A DNA stretch of 62,328 bases from Dorea_D sp963559605. GTDB lineage: Bacteria; Bacillota; Clostridia; Lachnospirales; Lachnospiraceae. The notes under the pieces are model-generated. The model did not search any database and was not told the DNA's origin. It worked only from the letters and a program-made list of their open reading frames with translations. The stretch is from contig CAUWLL010000014.1 of assembly GCA_963559605.1 (NCBI GenBank), positions 1 through 62,328 on the forward strand, given 5' to 3'. The stretch's first letter is position 1, and every line of letters begins with the position of its first letter. The position numbers and the translations under genes are program-made. Of this stretch, positions 51,379 to 60,604 are shown piece by piece.

Positions 51379-51879
51379 ATGAAAAATCAAAAAGTAACAT
51401 TTATGACACAGGCAGCTATGATCGCTGCCATCTATGTGGTGCTTACTTATGTCTTCGCACCATTTTCTTTTGGAGAGGTACAGATTCGTATTGCAGAAGC
51501 ACTTACGATCCTTCCTGTATTCACACCAGCCGCTATTCCGGGATTATTTGTAGGATGCTTCATCGGAAATATCCTTGGCGGAGCAGTTCTGCCGGACATC
51601 ATCTGCGGAAGTATTGCTACATTGATCGGAGCTTCTTTCACATATCAGCTTCGTGATAAAAGTCCTTATCTAGCACCGCTTCCACCGATCGCAGCCAACA
51701 CTCTGATTGTACCGTTTGTACTTCGGTACGCATACGGAGTTGCTCTTCCCATTCCATTTATGATGTTGACTGTCGGAATTGGGGAAATTATATCATGCGG
51801 AATACTGGGACTGATTCTTTATTCCGCACTTAAAAAATACAAAAATATCGTATTCAAGCCATTTGGGTACAGGGTATAA
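51379..51879 (+). CDS. queT: Queuosine precursor transporter QueT
   Basis: A 166-residue protein with about five to six membrane segments. It is a QueT-family S component (AAMIAAIYVVLTYVFAPFSFGEVQIRIAEALTILPVF is the family opening; GCFIGNILGG and GIGEIISCGILG follow). It imports preQ0/preQ1 or queuine-type precursors with the shared ECF module, not present here. AAAGGAGAA precedes the ATG and lies in the riboswitch tail. The last codons are contributed by a 22-bp repeat unit, so the natural C-terminus may have been replaced. Confidence 0.9.
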   Translation: MKNQKVTFMTQAAMIAAIYVVLTYVFAPFSFGEVQIRIAEALTILPVFTPAAIPGLFVGCFIGNILGGAVLPDIICGSIATLIGASFTYQLRDKSPYLAPLPPIAANTLIVPFVLRYAYGVALPIPFMMLTVGIGEIISCGILGLILYSALKKYKNIVFKPFGYRV

Positions 51880-51947
51880 GTCAATTGGGTACACACTAAA
51901 ACACAATTAGGTACAGGTCAAAATGCAATTTAGGACGTAGTAAAGTT
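51860..51947. repeat. Four degenerate 22-bp tandem units running out of queT
   Basis: Units begin at 51860, 51882, 51904 and 51926, exactly 22 bases apart. They share CA(A/T)TT followed by GGTACA or the related TAGGAC. Unit 1 contains the queT stop codon. Unit 4 runs into the palindrome at 51927-51969. A related pair of units occurs at 55626. On the minus strand they read as TGTACC...AATTG blocks, the kind of repeated motif seen at IS21-family ends, so a transposon-end remnant is possible. Confidence 0.75.
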
Positions 51948-51969
51948 CAACTTTACTACGTCCTAAATT
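51927..51969. terminator. 21-bp perfect palindrome between queT and the exported-protein gene
   Basis: Arms 51927-51947 and 51949-51969 are perfectly complementary around a single C, with core GGACGTAGTAAAGTT. It is placed to end both the plus-strand queT and the minus-strand gene that stops at 51977. The single-base centre means it would fold with a few pairs opened. A near copy lies at 55655-55685. Confidence 0.8.
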
Positions 51970-51976
51970 AATATAC

Positions 51977-54427
51977 TTAGCTAATATACGTATGTCCGCT
52001 TCCTGCCGTCATCTTATCTATTTTTTCAAAATCTGCCGCATGTTTCTTTCCGCTTTTCACATCAATATACGTCATGGTCGTCTCGTTATAACTGATGAGG
52101 ATAATCGCTTTCTTCGCATCACACATGCCGATCACCGGACTTCCCTGATTGATGATATAAGCAAGCTGCTCTGCCTTACATCCGGTCAAATCAAGACAGG
52201 CTCCGTCTCGATACTCTTCGGTAATTTCCTTTGGAGACGCTCCATCCTTTAACTGTTTGGCAAAACGTTTTGCGAGAGTTTCCACACTTCTTGCCTGATA
52301 TACAAGATCGCGGTTTCCACGCTCCCATATATATTTCTGGTTTTCATCCGTTACCACACCGCCAAATTCATCTGCTGCCAAAATAGCATCTCCCACCGTA
52401 TCGTAATCTCCCAGAAGCTCTCCATGTCCATATGCGTAATATTTTCCGTCTTTATCTGTCTTAGCAAAAGTGACTGTGGTCGGATTCTCGAACAATACCT
52501 GCTTAGGCTTTAACACTTTCGGTTCTTTATCTGAAATGCCGTCATTATAAGTCAGGCGAAGCTGACGTCTTTTCAGTTCTGTAGTGTAAGTTTCCGGATA
52601 AATATTGCTCTCCTTTGTCTCTTCATTATTAGAAATGTATTCTTCCCCAATAATTGTATACGTTTTTTTCTCCTTAACGGCGCGCTCCAGAATTACCCGG
52701 TTTTCTTCAAGTTCTGCCCCTATAATAAATATATTTTTTTGCTCATATGTCTTTACTACTTCGCTCTTGCTATTCTGGATCTCCACCTTATACATAGGAA
52801 CCACGCTTTCGCCGGAAACTGTCTGCCCTTTGTCTTTTTCCCTTGATATGCCATAGACAAAATCATTTTTTACAAATCCCAACGGGTGAATGCTTTCGCC
52901 TTTTTCTGTCTCCACTGTTCTCTGTTTTCCTGTGGAGAAATCCACCACCACAATCTTTCCGGCAGCCTGTTTCTCTTCCATTTCCTGATAAGCCATCAAA
53001 CGGCCGTCCTCAGACACCACATACTGCCCCTCTTCAAGACCTTGCACCATCTCTTTGGTGCTTCCCTTCTTTACATCCGTCTCATAGAAAACACCGTCTA
53101 CCAGGACATATAATGTCTCCCTCTCTACACTGTAATATACAAGTCTGCCCAGCTCATTAACTGTATGCGCATAAGAAGTATCGGTAGGAATGAATACCTT
53201 CTCCCCTACAGAATTTTCCTCGATATTATAATAGTAGACCGCTACGCCTACCTCTCCTTCGTGTTCGCCTCTGTTCATATATCCATATACCGCAAACGTA
53301 ACATTTCCGTTATCATCACATTCCAAAAGCCGAATCTCATGCTGGGATGTCAGGTTTCGAGAATCTGTATTTTCCGCAAATGCAAAACTAAACACAAGCG
53401 CCACTTCGTCTGTCTCTTTATTATAGTTCCACAATTCATCTGCCTGGACGAAAGAAACAATGGTTCCATCTTTATTCGTCATATACTGCAAGTCATGGTT
53501 TGCAACTCCGAGCAAAACTCCTTTTTCATTTAATACCTGCTTAGTCGGATTAAAAATCTGCTCCATTACACGGTCATAGTCTAAAAGATAAGTTTTTTTT
53601 GCCTGTTTATCATGACGAATCCGAAAAAATTCTTTTACCTTGTAAAGATCCCTCTCATTTTCCTCTCCTTTACAGCTGACCAGAAATTCAATCTGGACAG
53701 AAGACGTTGCATCGTTCATCTCTTTTACGCTCCAACGCTCGCCTCCTTCCACATCCGGTTCAAGTCCTCCATAAGTGACATGATCGTAGTCTGAATGAAT
53801 GGTCACGTGGGTAAAGGAACTGTTATCTCCCTCTTCACTCGGCTCAATAGCTTTTCCGACTCCTGCTCCATCTGCCTTTGCCAGCGCCCCTTCATGAAAA
53901 TTTTTCACATAGTCCAGACATTCCGCCATACTGGCATTTTCTGCATTTTTTATTCGAGTATAAAAGTAAATGTCTTTGCCACCTTCCAATGACAAGGTAA
54001 TTTTCAGAACTTTCTCCTCCCTTGTCATATTTCCCCGGCTCAGATCCAAAGTAACCTTTTCGTTCGGATGCCCGATTTCCTTTTCCACAAATTTCTTCTC
54101 ACCGTCCAGACTATACACCTGATACGTAAGTTTTTCGATCTTATTATCATAAGCCCGTATCTCCACGTCGGTCTTTTTGTCCAGAACCGGAGTGAGCGTA
54201 TCACGTATGGACGGAATATCCATCTCCTGTGCATAGCCCGGAACCGTATTTAAAGCATAGCCATTATATCCAAAGGAAATCTGAGGATAAGTTGCCGTTC
54301 CAATATCTACCGTCATATTATCATTACTTTTATTTGTAACATAGCTGAACACGAGGACAGCTATGATAAATACTCCCGTTAAAATGCCCGTATCCCGCAA
54401 CATTTTTTTTACGTTCTTTTTTTTCAT
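51977..54427 (-). CDS. Large membrane-anchored extracellular protein of unknown function
   Basis: An 816-residue protein with one N-terminal membrane segment (about residues 12-28, after a KKKNVKK cluster) and the rest outside. The middle (about 250-560) is rich in beta strands with repeated short motifs, suggesting a propeller. The last 110 residues (LAKRFAKQLKDGAS to the end), with LTGCKAEQLAYIINQGSPVIGM and IILISYNETTMTYIDVKSG, look like a degenerate papain-like (C39-type) domain; the usual catalytic His after the hydrophobic strand is not clear. It precedes no known partner gene, but a methyltransferase and a sensor kinase lie upstream on the same strand. A palindrome marks its end. Confidence 0.7.
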   Translation of the reverse strand: MKKKNVKKMLRDTGILTGVFIIAVLVFSYVTNKSNDNMTVDIGTATYPQISFGYNGYALNTVPGYAQEMDIPSIRDTLTPVLDKKTDVEIRAYDNKIEKLTYQVYSLDGEKKFVEKEIGHPNEKVTLDLSRGNMTREEKVLKITLSLEGGKDIYFYTRIKNAENASMAECLDYVKNFHEGALAKADGAGVGKAIEPSEEGDNSSFTHVTIHSDYDHVTYGGLEPDVEGGERWSVKEMNDATSSVQIEFLVSCKGEENERDLYKVKEFFRIRHDKQAKKTYLLDYDRVMEQIFNPTKQVLNEKGVLLGVANHDLQYMTNKDGTIVSFVQADELWNYNKETDEVALVFSFAFAENTDSRNLTSQHEIRLLECDDNGNVTFAVYGYMNRGEHEGEVGVAVYYYNIEENSVGEKVFIPTDTSYAHTVNELGRLVYYSVERETLYVLVDGVFYETDVKKGSTKEMVQGLEEGQYVVSEDGRLMAYQEMEEKQAAGKIVVVDFSTGKQRTVETEKGESIHPLGFVKNDFVYGISREKDKGQTVSGESVVPMYKVEIQNSKSEVVKTYEQKNIFIIGAELEENRVILERAVKEKKTYTIIGEEYISNNEETKESNIYPETYTTELKRRQLRLTYNDGISDKEPKVLKPKQVLFENPTTVTFAKTDKDGKYYAYGHGELLGDYDTVGDAILAADEFGGVVTDENQKYIWERGNRDLVYQARSVETLAKRFAKQLKDGASPKEITEEYRDGACLDLTGCKAEQLAYIINQGSPVIGMCDAKKAIILISYNETTMTYIDVKSGKKHAADFEKIDKMTAGSGHTYIS

Positions 54428-54450
54428 TCTGTCTATATCCTCTTTTTCTT

Positions 54451-55590
54451 TTATCGCTCAAGCAATTTTCCCAATGTAGGCTCTACATGCAAAAACTCTT
54501 GCATCGCATGTATGGTACATGCCTTTCTCCCCTCTTTCCCGGTACGTACCGCCCGGATTAAAATATTTTTCGGAGTGTGTTCCATATCAATAAACTCCAG
54601 TACCTGCACATCGTATCCTTCCTGCTCCAGATACTCTGCACGGAGAGCATCTGTCACTATGGCAGAAAAGCGCTCTTTCAAAAGCCCGTGTTTTAATACC
54701 GGCTTTAGTATCTCATTTTCAATCTGTCCGTTAATTTCATGCTGACAACATGGCACGGAAAGAATGACTTTTGCCTTCCATCCCACTGCTTTTGCAAGGG
54801 CAAAATCCGTAGCCGTATCACAAGCATGAAGTGTAACAACCATATCTACTTCATTTACCCCGCTATAATCTGCAATATTTCCCTCCAAAAATGTAAGTTT
54901 CTCATAGCCGTACTTTCGACTCAGCTCGTTGCAGTTCCTTATAACGTCTGTTTTCAAATCCAGTCCAATAATCCGAATGTCATACTTTTTAAGCTCATGC
55001 AGATAATAATACATAGCAAAAGTCAAATACGATTTCCCGCACCCAAAATCCAGAATGGTAAGCTCCCTGCCCTTATCAAGCTTTGGCAAAATATCCTCGA
55101 TAAATTCCAGAAAACGGTTAATCTGTCGGAACTTGTCGAATCTGGAGCGGACGATCTTCCCCTCTTCTGTCATAACGCCCAAATCTCTCAAAAACGGAAC
55201 AAATACGCCCTCCTCCAAAATGTACTGCTTTTTGCGGTTATGGGATAAGTCTGCCTTTTTATCCTGCTCTTTCTGCGCTTTCCTTTTTATGGTGACTTTT
55301 CCCTTCTTGCTGATTAAAATTGTATAATTCCATCTACTCGTCTCAAACTGCATTTGCTTCATATTCTGCATATAATCCAAGATACGGTCCACAGTTTCGG
55401 TAATTTCCAGATTCTCGTGAAAGGCTTGATTATTTCTAAACGATTCCAGCTGAAAGACAAGTTCTCCCTTTCTTAACAGCGGGCGGATCTTCACTTTGGA
55501 AATCCCCTCTCTCTCCCGAGGAGCGCTTAATACTGCTGATATAAATTCTTTATTTAGATTTTCCTGTAATAATATTCTTAATTCATTCAT
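54451..55590 (-). CDS. SAM-dependent methyltransferase, METTL25/PF13679-like
   Basis: A 379-residue protein. The C-terminal two thirds carry LTILDFGCGKSYLTFAMYYYL (SAM motif I), IIGLDLKTDVI (motif II), VVTLHACDTATDFALA and SVPCCQHEI, the features of the Methyltransf_32 group, which may act on RNA. The N-terminal 140 residues are specific to the Firmicute form. The start at 55590 is preferred since earlier in-frame codons lie within the 22-bp repeat and palindrome; no strong ribosome site is seen at either. It is 24 bases upstream of the exported-protein gene. Confidence 0.8.
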   Translation of the reverse strand: MNELRILLQENLNKEFISAVLSAPREREGISKVKIRPLLRKGELVFQLESFRNNQAFHENLEITETVDRILDYMQNMKQMQFETSRWNYTILISKKGKVTIKRKAQKEQDKKADLSHNRKKQYILEEGVFVPFLRDLGVMTEEGKIVRSRFDKFRQINRFLEFIEDILPKLDKGRELTILDFGCGKSYLTFAMYYYLHELKKYDIRIIGLDLKTDVIRNCNELSRKYGYEKLTFLEGNIADYSGVNEVDMVVTLHACDTATDFALAKAVGWKAKVILSVPCCQHEINGQIENEILKPVLKHGLLKERFSAIVTDALRAEYLEQEGYDVQVLEFIDMEHTPKNILIRAVRTGKEGRKACTIHAMQEFLHVEPTLGKLLER

Positions 55591-55625
55591 AGTATTAACA
55601 TTGTAATGTTTTTTACAAATAAGTG

Positions 55626-55685
55626 CAAGTAGGTACACCCCAAAACGCAATTTAGGACGTAGCAAAGTTGAACTTTACTACGTCC
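55626..55685. repeat. Second copy of the 22-bp unit and palindrome
   Basis: A 22-bp unit at 55626-55647 (CAAGTAGGTACACCCC...) is followed by CAATTTAGGACGTAG and a palindrome with arms 55655-55669 and 55671-55685, one A-C mismatch, centre G. Orientation is the same as the copy at 51860-51969. It lies eight bases after the sensor-kinase stop and could end that transcript. Confidence 0.8.
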
Positions 55686-55693
55686 CCTATTAA

Positions 55694-58324
55694 TTATTTC
55701 ACACGCGGAAATGCAATCGTAACCTTGAACAGATCTCCGTCCAGATATAACTCGAACGTGCCTTTCTGCATCTCCGTCAGCGTTTTAGCGATAGATAATC
55801 CAAGTCCACTTCCTTCCGTGCTTCTTGAAATATCGCCACGAATGAAACGCTCCGTCAGTTCATCGGCAGATATATTCAAAGGCTGCTCGGATACATTCTT
55901 CAAGCTGAATACAACTGCCCCCGGCATAATCTTCAAGTCTCCGTAAATACGGCTTCCCGGCATTGCATACTTTGCGGCATTGTTATAAATATTTTCCAAA
56001 ATGCGCCAGGTTCTTCTTCCGTCTACGTAAATCAGCGCTTCTTCCTCCGGCAGCGTCAATACTTCTTTTAAATCCCGTGCGGCGAATTTTTCTTCAAATT
56101 CTCCGCTGGTCTGCTGAATCATTTCTACCAGATTAATATTCATACACTCCAGTGTAATATTTCCGGAACTTACTTTAGAGGCTTCCACTACATCTTCAGT
56201 CAAAGTTTTTAGTCTCTGTGCTTTTTGCTCCAGCACTTCAATATATCTTTGAATCTTTGGATCTTCAAAATTCTCCTGTTTCAATAAATCTACATAATTA
56301 ATGATACTGGTCAGCGGAGTCTTAATATCATGAGACACATTAGTAATGAGGTCTGTTTTCAAACGTTCGCTTTTTATACTCTTTTCTACCGCCGCATCCA
56401 AGCCGTCCCCGATACAGTTAATGGCATCCGCGATTTCTTTCTGGTCTCCGACCAGCTTATCCGAGGCAATCTTGTGATTTAAATCACCGCCTGCGATACG
56501 CTTTATTCCTTCTTTGATCTTGTTCTTACCAAGTGTCTGCAAAACGAGAAGCACGAATACCGCCCCCTCAAAAACAACCAAAAAGCTCATATATAACTCG
56601 AACGGAAGCCAATAATTAGATGCTGCCATGATCACAAACCAATGGGCAGCTACAAATACTCCGAATACTAAAATGACCTTCCACAAGCCGGGCAGATTCT
56701 CAAACACCTTCTTCGCAAATCTGAAGATCATACGCAATAAGCTGTTCTTCCACAGTGTTCCTGCCTTAATCCTTCGTACCAGACTCAAATATCCGATCAG
56801 GAACATCGAGCAAGTAAAAACCGCGATAGCGACACCTGCCACAATATAGGGAATGCTGTTGGCAACATAGTCGCCGGAATAATCTCCGACATCAAAACCA
56901 TTGCTCAAAAGTCCCAGACCGAATACAGCCATAATACCCAGCCCCCAGATGCCTCCCGAAAAAACAGCCGCAAGCTCTGTTTTCCATCTGTCAAAGCTAT
57001 TCAGATGAAGCTCTGCGTCCTCTGCTCTTCGTCCCGCAATCACGGTCAGCCATACAACGCAGACAAGGAACACGATTCCCGCAACTATCCCCGGAATCAG
57101 AACACCACCTGCGTCTGCCCCGTACTTTTGAAACATCTGATACTCTGTATAATAGTCGTCCTGAATCGGATAGGCAGTATCTATACTTGCTACAAACACG
57201 CTCTCTTTCTCGCCGGAAGAGTCGAAGTTGCCCAACATATCCCGCCATAGCTTTGCCTCTGTGTTTTTTACATTCGTCTCAAAACCTTGAAGCTTCGGTT
57301 TTACAACTACATATTTCCCGGAGCTTTTCATTTTCTCAATATTTTTCTCCAGCTTTGCAAAATCAGTATACTCTGATTTGTTAGTGAAAATACGCTTTTT
57401 GCTCAGGTCTGCGTAAATATAGCTATAATTGCTGTTCCCTTCTTCGATACCGGAATTAATATTCTTATAGCTCTCATATCCGCTGCCCAAACGATTAACT
57501 GCATTTCCTACCATGGCGCTCGCCTCGCTCAAACGCCCATTCCACTTTGGATCCGTATTTGCAAGATTCATCAGACTGTCATAGCCTATCGGCGCATGTT
57601 CTCCCGACGGTTCAGGTTCCTGGTATCCGTCATATCCCCAGCAGTTTGTATAAAGTATTTTTCCTTCTTTATCCTGAACTCCTTTAAAATCTGTCTGGAA
57701 ATCATCTCCCATAGAATATTCGCTGTCATATGCATTTCCGTCTCTTAAACGTCGGAGAAGCTCTGTTTCTCCCTCTGTTGTCTCCCAGTTAAAGTCTACA
57801 TTATTCAGCACAAAAGACCATTCTCCGGTCTTGATCTTCTGGGCGAAGTCTTTAAACCGATAATACTGATAAGTTTTATCTGCTTTTTGGCAGACAACAA
57901 TCGGATTATCCGTCTCTTTTGCGGTATCCTCTGCACCTTCTTCTACGATCTTTTCATTTTTCTCGTACCAGTCGATAATATCTCCCAATCGATAGGAAAG
58001 TCCGCTGTTATTCTTACCGTTTATTGTTAAGTTCTTGTCGAACTCTTCAATATCTACAATTTTATTCGGATCATATTTTCCGTTTGTCTCGTAATAATCC
58101 GTTTCATACAACCCGGCCATGATCCGAAAGCTCTGATTCCGAAATTTATCTTCAAAGCTTCTTGTATTTTCATAAGATTTCACCCTGCTTCCGTCTACGA
58201 GCCCCTCCCGGAAGACCGGATAGGAAATCACTCGTACAGCGCTTATCGCCATCATAGCAGCCATAATATTTGCCAGAATGATCAGAACTGCTTTCGCCAG
58301 ACTGGATTTATACCAATATTTCAT
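55694..58324 (-). CDS. Large sensor histidine kinase
   Basis: An 876-residue kinase. After one membrane segment (about 10-32) comes an extracellular domain of about 370 residues with no recognised fold. A further set of membrane segments (about 405-610, roughly five) and a HAMP-like linker (IKEGIKRIAGGDLNHKI) precede the HisKA domain, with NVSHDIKTPLTS and phospho-acceptor His about residue 665. An HATPase domain follows (NIYNNAAKYA, GSGLGLSIAK). It lies 12 bases after the OmpR-type regulator gene. The combination of a big external domain and several membrane helices suggests direct sensing of an envelope or external signal. Confidence 0.92.
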   Translation of the reverse strand: MKYWYKSSLAKAVLIILANIMAAMMAISAVRVISYPVFREGLVDGSRVKSYENTRSFEDKFRNQSFRIMAGLYETDYYETNGKYDPNKIVDIEEFDKNLTINGKNNSGLSYRLGDIIDWYEKNEKIVEEGAEDTAKETDNPIVVCQKADKTYQYYRFKDFAQKIKTGEWSFVLNNVDFNWETTEGETELLRRLRDGNAYDSEYSMGDDFQTDFKGVQDKEGKILYTNCWGYDGYQEPEPSGEHAPIGYDSLMNLANTDPKWNGRLSEASAMVGNAVNRLGSGYESYKNINSGIEEGNSNYSYIYADLSKKRIFTNKSEYTDFAKLEKNIEKMKSSGKYVVVKPKLQGFETNVKNTEAKLWRDMLGNFDSSGEKESVFVASIDTAYPIQDDYYTEYQMFQKYGADAGGVLIPGIVAGIVFLVCVVWLTVIAGRRAEDAELHLNSFDRWKTELAAVFSGGIWGLGIMAVFGLGLLSNGFDVGDYSGDYVANSIPYIVAGVAIAVFTCSMFLIGYLSLVRRIKAGTLWKNSLLRMIFRFAKKVFENLPGLWKVILVFGVFVAAHWFVIMAASNYWLPFELYMSFLVVFEGAVFVLLVLQTLGKNKIKEGIKRIAGGDLNHKIASDKLVGDQKEIADAINCIGDGLDAAVEKSIKSERLKTDLITNVSHDIKTPLTSIINYVDLLKQENFEDPKIQRYIEVLEQKAQRLKTLTEDVVEASKVSSGNITLECMNINLVEMIQQTSGEFEEKFAARDLKEVLTLPEEEALIYVDGRRTWRILENIYNNAAKYAMPGSRIYGDLKIMPGAVVFSLKNVSEQPLNISADELTERFIRGDISRSTEGSGLGLSIAKTLTEMQKGTFELYLDGDLFKVTIAFPRVK

Positions 58325-58336
58325 ATTTACTCCCTT

Positions 58337-59032
58337 CTAAAGTTTCTCCAGCTTATAGCCGATTCCCCACACCACTTTCAAATAGCGCGGTTCCTTCGGA
58401 TTGATCTCAATCTTTTCCCGAATATGCCGGATATGTACCGCCACCGTGTTGTCTACGCCGATAGCGTCCTCATTCCATATATTTTCGTAAATCTGATCGA
58501 TGGAGAATACTTTCCCCTGATTCTGTATTAATAGTAATAATATATTGTATTCAATCGGTGTGAGCTTCACCGTATCGCCGTCTACAGTCACTTCTTTCAA
58601 GTCATCGTTGACCATAAGACCGCCGGTGGTATATACCGCACCGTTTCCCGCTTCCGCGGTACTCCCAAGCTGTGTATATCTGCGAAGCTGGGATTTTACT
58701 CTCGCCACCAGCTCCAATGGGTTGAATGGCTTCGTTACATAGTCGTCTGCCCCCACATTTAATCCTAAAATCTTATCGGCATCCTCCGACTTCGCCGATA
58801 AAATAATAATCGGTATATTATTTTTTTCCCGAATTTTAAGTGTCGCCCGAATCCCGTCAAGTCTCGGCATCATAACGTCGATCACAAGAAGGTCTGCGCC
58901 TTTTTCCTTCAATACCGTCAAAGCCTCTTCCCCATCGTACGCTTTTAAAACTTCGTGTCCTTCCTGCGTCAAATAAATGTCGATTGCCTCTACAATCTCT
59001 TTATCATCGTCACATACTAATATCTTAGCCAT
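58337..59032 (-). CDS. OmpR/PhoB-type response regulator
   Basis: A 231-residue regulator. The receiver domain has CDDD at residues 7-10, the phospho-acceptor Asp at about 52 (VIDVMMPRLDG) and TKPFNPLEL. A winged-helix DNA-binding domain follows with LTPIEYNILLLL and VDNTVAVHIRHIREKIE. The start at 59032 has AGGAGG eight bases upstream; 59038 is too close to it. Pairs with the large kinase downstream. Confidence 0.95.
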   Translation of the reverse strand: MAKILVCDDDKEIVEAIDIYLTQEGHEVLKAYDGEEALTVLKEKGADLLVIDVMMPRLDGIRATLKIREKNNIPIIILSAKSEDADKILGLNVGADDYVTKPFNPLELVARVKSQLRRYTQLGSTAEAGNGAVYTTGGLMVNDDLKEVTVDGDTVKLTPIEYNILLLLIQNQGKVFSIDQIYENIWNEDAIGVDNTVAVHIRHIREKIEINPKEPRYLKVVWGIGYKLEKL

Positions 59033-59148
59033 TTTCATCACCTCCTTTATACTATACAAGATTATCAGAGAATTTTTAAGGGCAATGATTGAAAATTATT
59101 AAGATATTATGAATTATGACCCCGGAATTATGGCAGAATAAAGAATAA

Positions 59149-59176
59149 GGCAGGGGGCTTATAAGCGCCCTCTGCC
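59149..59176 (-). terminator. Terminator overlapping the end of the GH25 gene
   Basis: On the minus strand GGCAGAGGGCGCTT pairs with AAGCCCCCTGCC, then TTATTCTTTATTC. The stop codon at 59159-59161 lies within the hairpin loop. Confidence 0.75.
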
Positions 59177-59803
59177 AAGATGATTAAGACCGCTGCGTGC
59201 GATCACCTTCCGAATATCATAAACTGCGATATTCCGGTCAACATTTCCCCTTATTCCGTCTACCCTTCCATTGCTTCTATACTGCCACATGGCAATGTCT
59301 TTTTTCCCCGGTTTCTTTGCATATTTTGCATACCACAACGCATATTTTTCACGAAGTCTCGGTTTAAACATATTTTTCAGATAATCCTCATTACTGTAAT
59401 ACATGGCAAAATATCCGAGTTCTTCTACCCTTTCACAAAATGCTTCCACAATTTTTGTAGCAAGTGACGGTGTTATCTTCACACCACGTTTCCTCGCATA
59501 TTCCACCGAAGCGCCTTCAAAATCAACGCATACCGGATATTCTACTTTATATTTTTTTATCGCCGCAACACAATATTCGGCTTCCTTCCTCGCCATTTTC
59601 TCTGTATATGCATAGGAAAACCAGTAAACGCCAAACGGAAGCCCTACCTGATTGCATTTTTTCGCATTGCGTTTAAACTCTTTATCTACATGGTTTTTCC
59701 CATAACCGGCGCGGAGCATGGCGAATTTAATCCCCGCCTTTTTTACCCTTTTCCAGTCAGGCTTTCCCTGAAAATAACTGACATCAATTCCTTGGATCTT
59801 CAT
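59159..59803 (-). CDS. GH25 muramidase (lysozyme-like)
   Basis: A 214-residue single-domain glycoside hydrolase family 25 protein: QGIDVSYFQGKPDWKRVKKAGIKFAMLRAGYG at the N-terminus, VYWFSYAYT, the catalytic Asp-Glu pair in CVDFEG, and IAMWQYRSNGRVDGI. It would cut the MurNAc-GlcNAc bond of peptidoglycan. No signal peptide or wall-binding domain is present. It must be released by another route (holin, lysis) or act at sporulation or in phage-derived lysis. Confidence 0.88.
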   Translation of the reverse strand: MKIQGIDVSYFQGKPDWKRVKKAGIKFAMLRAGYGKNHVDKEFKRNAKKCNQVGLPFGVYWFSYAYTEKMARKEAEYCVAAIKKYKVEYPVCVDFEGASVEYARKRGVKITPSLATKIVEAFCERVEELGYFAMYYSNEDYLKNMFKPRLREKYALWYAKYAKKPGKKDIAMWQYRSNGRVDGIRGNVDRNIAVYDIRKVIARSGLNHLGRGRL

Positions 59804-59998
59804 ATTTTATTTTTCCTTTTTTTATCAATATATACAGCTTCCCCCGACCATGTGCAAAAGAATATAAATTTTGTCGCCTCCTGTCGTTTACGGCCTTTTA
59901 TCTACTATGTTTGACCTTGCTATAAGATTTCCGCAAAGAATCTACTATAATGAAAAAGTCCGTGTCTGATTCCCACAATAAGCATTCAAGGAGGAAAC

Positions 59999-60334
59999 AT
60001 GCCAAAACACGAAATCGAAAAACTTATACGCTCTCTCGGGATCGGAGGTACTTACCGAGGATATCGATACCTTTGTCATGGGATTGAATTATGCCTGAGT
60101 GACGAAAACTATCTGTTATCCGTCAGTAAACTTCTGTATCCACAGATTGCAAAAACATTTTACACGTCCAGCAGCAGTGTAGAAAGAGACATACGTACAG
60201 TCGTTAACATCTGTTGGGAACGTGGTAACCAAAATCTACTTCGCCAGATTACCCTATATCCTTTGTCCAAAAAACCTACTTCCGGCGAATTTTTAGATAT
60301 TTTGGTTGGTCATATTCATTGCAGAAAACCTTAA
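59999..60334 (+). CDS. Stand-alone Spo0A C-terminal DNA-binding domain
   Basis: A 111-residue protein that consists only of the Spo0A effector domain: IEKLIRSLGIGGTYRGYRYLCHGIELCLSDE, LLYPQIAKTFYTSSSSVERDIRTVVNICWERGN with the recognition helix at SSSVERDIRTVV. The receiver domain of Spo0A is absent and there is no room for it upstream: a strong AAGGAGGAAAC precedes the ATG. It could bind 0A boxes without phosphorylation control, as a constitutive or competing regulator. A TATAAT lies about 45 bases upstream. The product is the right size for a complete domain. Confidence 0.88.
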   Translation: MPKHEIEKLIRSLGIGGTYRGYRYLCHGIELCLSDENYLLSVSKLLYPQIAKTFYTSSSSVERDIRTVVNICWERGNQNLLRQITLYPLSKKPTSGEFLDILVGHIHCRKP

Positions 60335-60551
60335 GCCACGTGCTTTAGGTTTTCTTTGCAACTTCTTAAGTTCGTCTTAAGGAATTTTCTATTTCTTTTA
60401 TAGATTTAACATACTTTAGACATATTTACCCCTTATACTAATAATCAGATAGTTGATAAACAAATCACTATCTCCCCCTCATAAAGTATGAATATCGGCG
60501 AAAGCCGATACACACTTTACTCTCATTCCTTTAGATAACTATAAAACAACG

Positions 60552-60581
60552 AAACCCGTTAGCCGGAAGGTTAGCGGGTTT
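60552..60581. terminator. Terminator hairpin
   Basis: AAACCCGTTAGCC (60552-60564) pairs with GGTTAGCGGGTTT (60569-60581), with two wobble positions, around GGAA. TTCG follows on the plus strand. It may serve the Spo0A-like gene. Confidence 0.7.
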
Positions 60582-60604
60582 TCGCTGTGTATAGGAACTG
60601 CTTG

